Source: Nitrospinota bacterium (GTDB lineage: Bacteria > Nitrospinota > Nitrospinia > UBA9942). From it: 6,860 nt of DNA. The position numbers and the translations under genes were made by a program. The notes under the pieces are model-generated. The model ran no database searches, was not told the DNA's origin, and was given only the letters and a program-made list of their open reading frames with translations. Shown one piece after another: positions 5,994 to 6,860 of this stretch (position 1 is its first letter; each line of letters opens with the position of its first letter). The stretch is taken from NCBI GenBank assembly GCA_003489165.1, contig DNJG01000162.1, positions 1 to 6,860 of the forward strand, read 5' to 3'.

Positions 5994-6860
5994 TCAACTT
6001 CTTAATTGCTTTTTAAGTCTCTCAATATTCTTTACTGGTGTTGGGTCAATGCCGTTGAGTATAGCAAGATAATAGCTCACAAAATCTCCAAGGTATATGA
6101 GTGAAAACATCCTCGCCAATCTACCATTCCCTTTTCCCCATACTTCTCTGATTCCTCCGACCCTATCACTTAGTATTGTCTTTGTAATCTCTATTTGTCG
6201 GGATATATTTTCAGCCTCATCTTCACTCCTTAAAATGACGACAAAGAAATTATGCCCAAGTTCATGATTCGTATCCCACCCCTCAATCTCATTATGATTA
6301 AGCTCCGGGAATACATTATAAAATGCTGGAATCTTGCTGTTCTCATTAAACTGATTCTTCCAGCGAATGGCTATTGAATCAGTAAGCCCATGAATACCGT
6401 ATAACAACGGTATCTTCCCATGAATATCCAGTGCCAATCTCTTTGCATCATTTTCAGCTGACTCAGGTGAATAGCCTTTTGATAATATTTTTATCAACTC
6501 AATTGTCTCTAAAATATCTGTCTCCTGTCCTTCAATAAATCCCATCTTTTCCATCATGATAAGTAAGGGTATGAATATGTATCCAATAGATTCCCTCGGC
6601 TGTCCTCCGCCTTCAATTTTTATAATGGGGATGCCTTTTCTACTGCAAAATTCTTCTATAACTCCCCCACTTGTAATCGTTATTATTTTACTCCCTTTTT
6701 CATTGGCATATTTAAGTGATGACAATGTCTCATCAGTATTTCCTGAATAACTTATGACAATTGTAAGGGTTTTTTCATTAACAAATAGCGGGAGAGAATA
6801 GCCCCTGTTTACGATAGCAGGTATTTTAAGATTTTCCCTGAGATATGAGATTAAAATATC
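5994..6860 (-). CDS. Bifunctional phosphoglucose/phosphomannose isomerase, C-terminal 288 residues (5' end beyond the window)
   Basis: Cytosolic SIS-fold isomerase that interconverts glucose-6-phosphate or mannose-6-phosphate with fructose-6-phosphate, feeding glycolysis and nucleotide-sugar synthesis. The frame is open to the right edge, so the TTG at 6723-6725 is an internal Leu, not a start. Counting visible residues from the edge: DILISYLREN (1-10); first SIS-domain phosphate loop SYSGNTDET (37-45); ITSGG (62-66); QPRESIGY (87-94), matching the family QPRxALGY pattern; RWKNQFNENSK (166-176); the conserved FPELNHNEIEGW (184-195), whose Glu and His residues fit the catalytic region of the family; and the C-terminal GDFVSYYLAILNGIDPTPV (258-276). 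The family is about 320-350 residues, so perhaps 40-60 N-terminal residues are missing. It converges on the oxidoreductase gene, and no partner is visible on this strand. Classical Pgi has a different, longer architecture, so the bifunctional archaeal/bacterial type is preferred. Confidence 0.92.
   Translation of the reverse strand, partial: DILISYLRENLKIPAIVNRGYSLPLFVNEKTLTIVISYSGNTDETLSSLKYANEKGSKIITITSGGVIEEFCSRKGIPIIKIEGGGQPRESIGYIFIPLLIMMEKMGFIEGQETDILETIELIKILSKGYSPESAENDAKRLALDIHGKIPLLYGIHGLTDSIAIRWKNQFNENSKIPAFYNVFPELNHNEIEGWDTNHELGHNFFVVILRSEDEAENISRQIEITKTILSDRVGGIREVWGKGNGRLARMFSLIYLGDFVSYYLAILNGIDPTPVKNIERLKKQLRS

Noticed and set aside
5928..6072. Possible small plus-strand gene starting with GTG and a purine-rich site (reads VLHKNNDNEAKPYD)
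   Set aside because: Most of it is antisense to the end of the isomerase gene, the product is short, and I recognise no family. It may be a chance frame.
6723..6725. TTG as start of a 243-residue protein at the right end
   Set aside because: The frame stays open to 6860, and the extra 45 residues contain the conserved SYSGNTDET loop of the isomerase, so the TTG is an internal Leu codon.
1..6860. CRISPR arrays, tRNA or rRNA genes, insertion sequences, defence systems
   Set aside because: Reading both strands gave no regularly spaced repeats, no structural RNA signature, no transposase or terminal inverted repeats, and no defence-type protein.

Overview
The window carries part of a Gram-negative (diderm) bacterial chromosome. 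The main evidence for an outer membrane is a type II secretion system (T2SS) operon with a secretin that has a signal peptide. Coding regions lean on ATA, AGA and AGG codons and look AT-rich (GC was not computed). That codon style, together with a GltD-type flavoprotein carrying ferredoxin clusters, suggests an anaerobe or facultative anaerobe outside the classical Gammaproteobacteria, for example a Nitrospirota- or Desulfobacterota-like lineage. This taxonomic guess is weak.

Left half (1-3742, minus strand): a tightly packed T2SS operon in the order gspC, gspD, gspE, with gspE running off the left edge. gspC stops 3 nt before gspD, and gspD overlaps gspE by ATGA, so the three genes appear translationally coupled. 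GspC is the inner-membrane connector, GspD the outer-membrane secretin and GspE the cytoplasmic ATPase that drives pseudopilus assembly.

Middle (3743-3910): a divergent intergenic region with two back-to-back sigma70-like promoters whose -35 boxes are 10 bp apart. One reads into gspC, the other into the oxidoreductase gene. The oxidoreductase leader also holds a start-stop mini-ORF (ATG AAA TTG TGA) in the same frame as the main gene, plus a G7 run just before the GTG start.

Right of centre (3911-5743, plus strand): a 610-residue GltD/NfnB-type FAD/NAD(P)H oxidoreductase with an N-terminal Cys-cluster domain and a C-terminal 2x[4Fe-4S] ferredoxin module. No glutamate synthase large subunit or other partner lies next to it in the window.

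Intergenic 5744-5993: mostly a decayed fragment matching the C-terminus of a nitroreductase-family flavoprotein, broken by an apparent 1-nt deletion near 5823. This is the least expected item in the window. The remaining ~90 bp show nothing clear.

Right edge (5994-6860, minus strand): the C-terminal 288 residues of a bifunctional phosphoglucose/phosphomannose isomerase, convergent with the oxidoreductase and open through the right edge. The four regions do not form one pathway: secretion, ferredoxin-linked redox chemistry and sugar-phosphate metabolism simply sit side by side. I found no CRISPR array, tRNA, rRNA, insertion sequence or convincing new multi-gene system.
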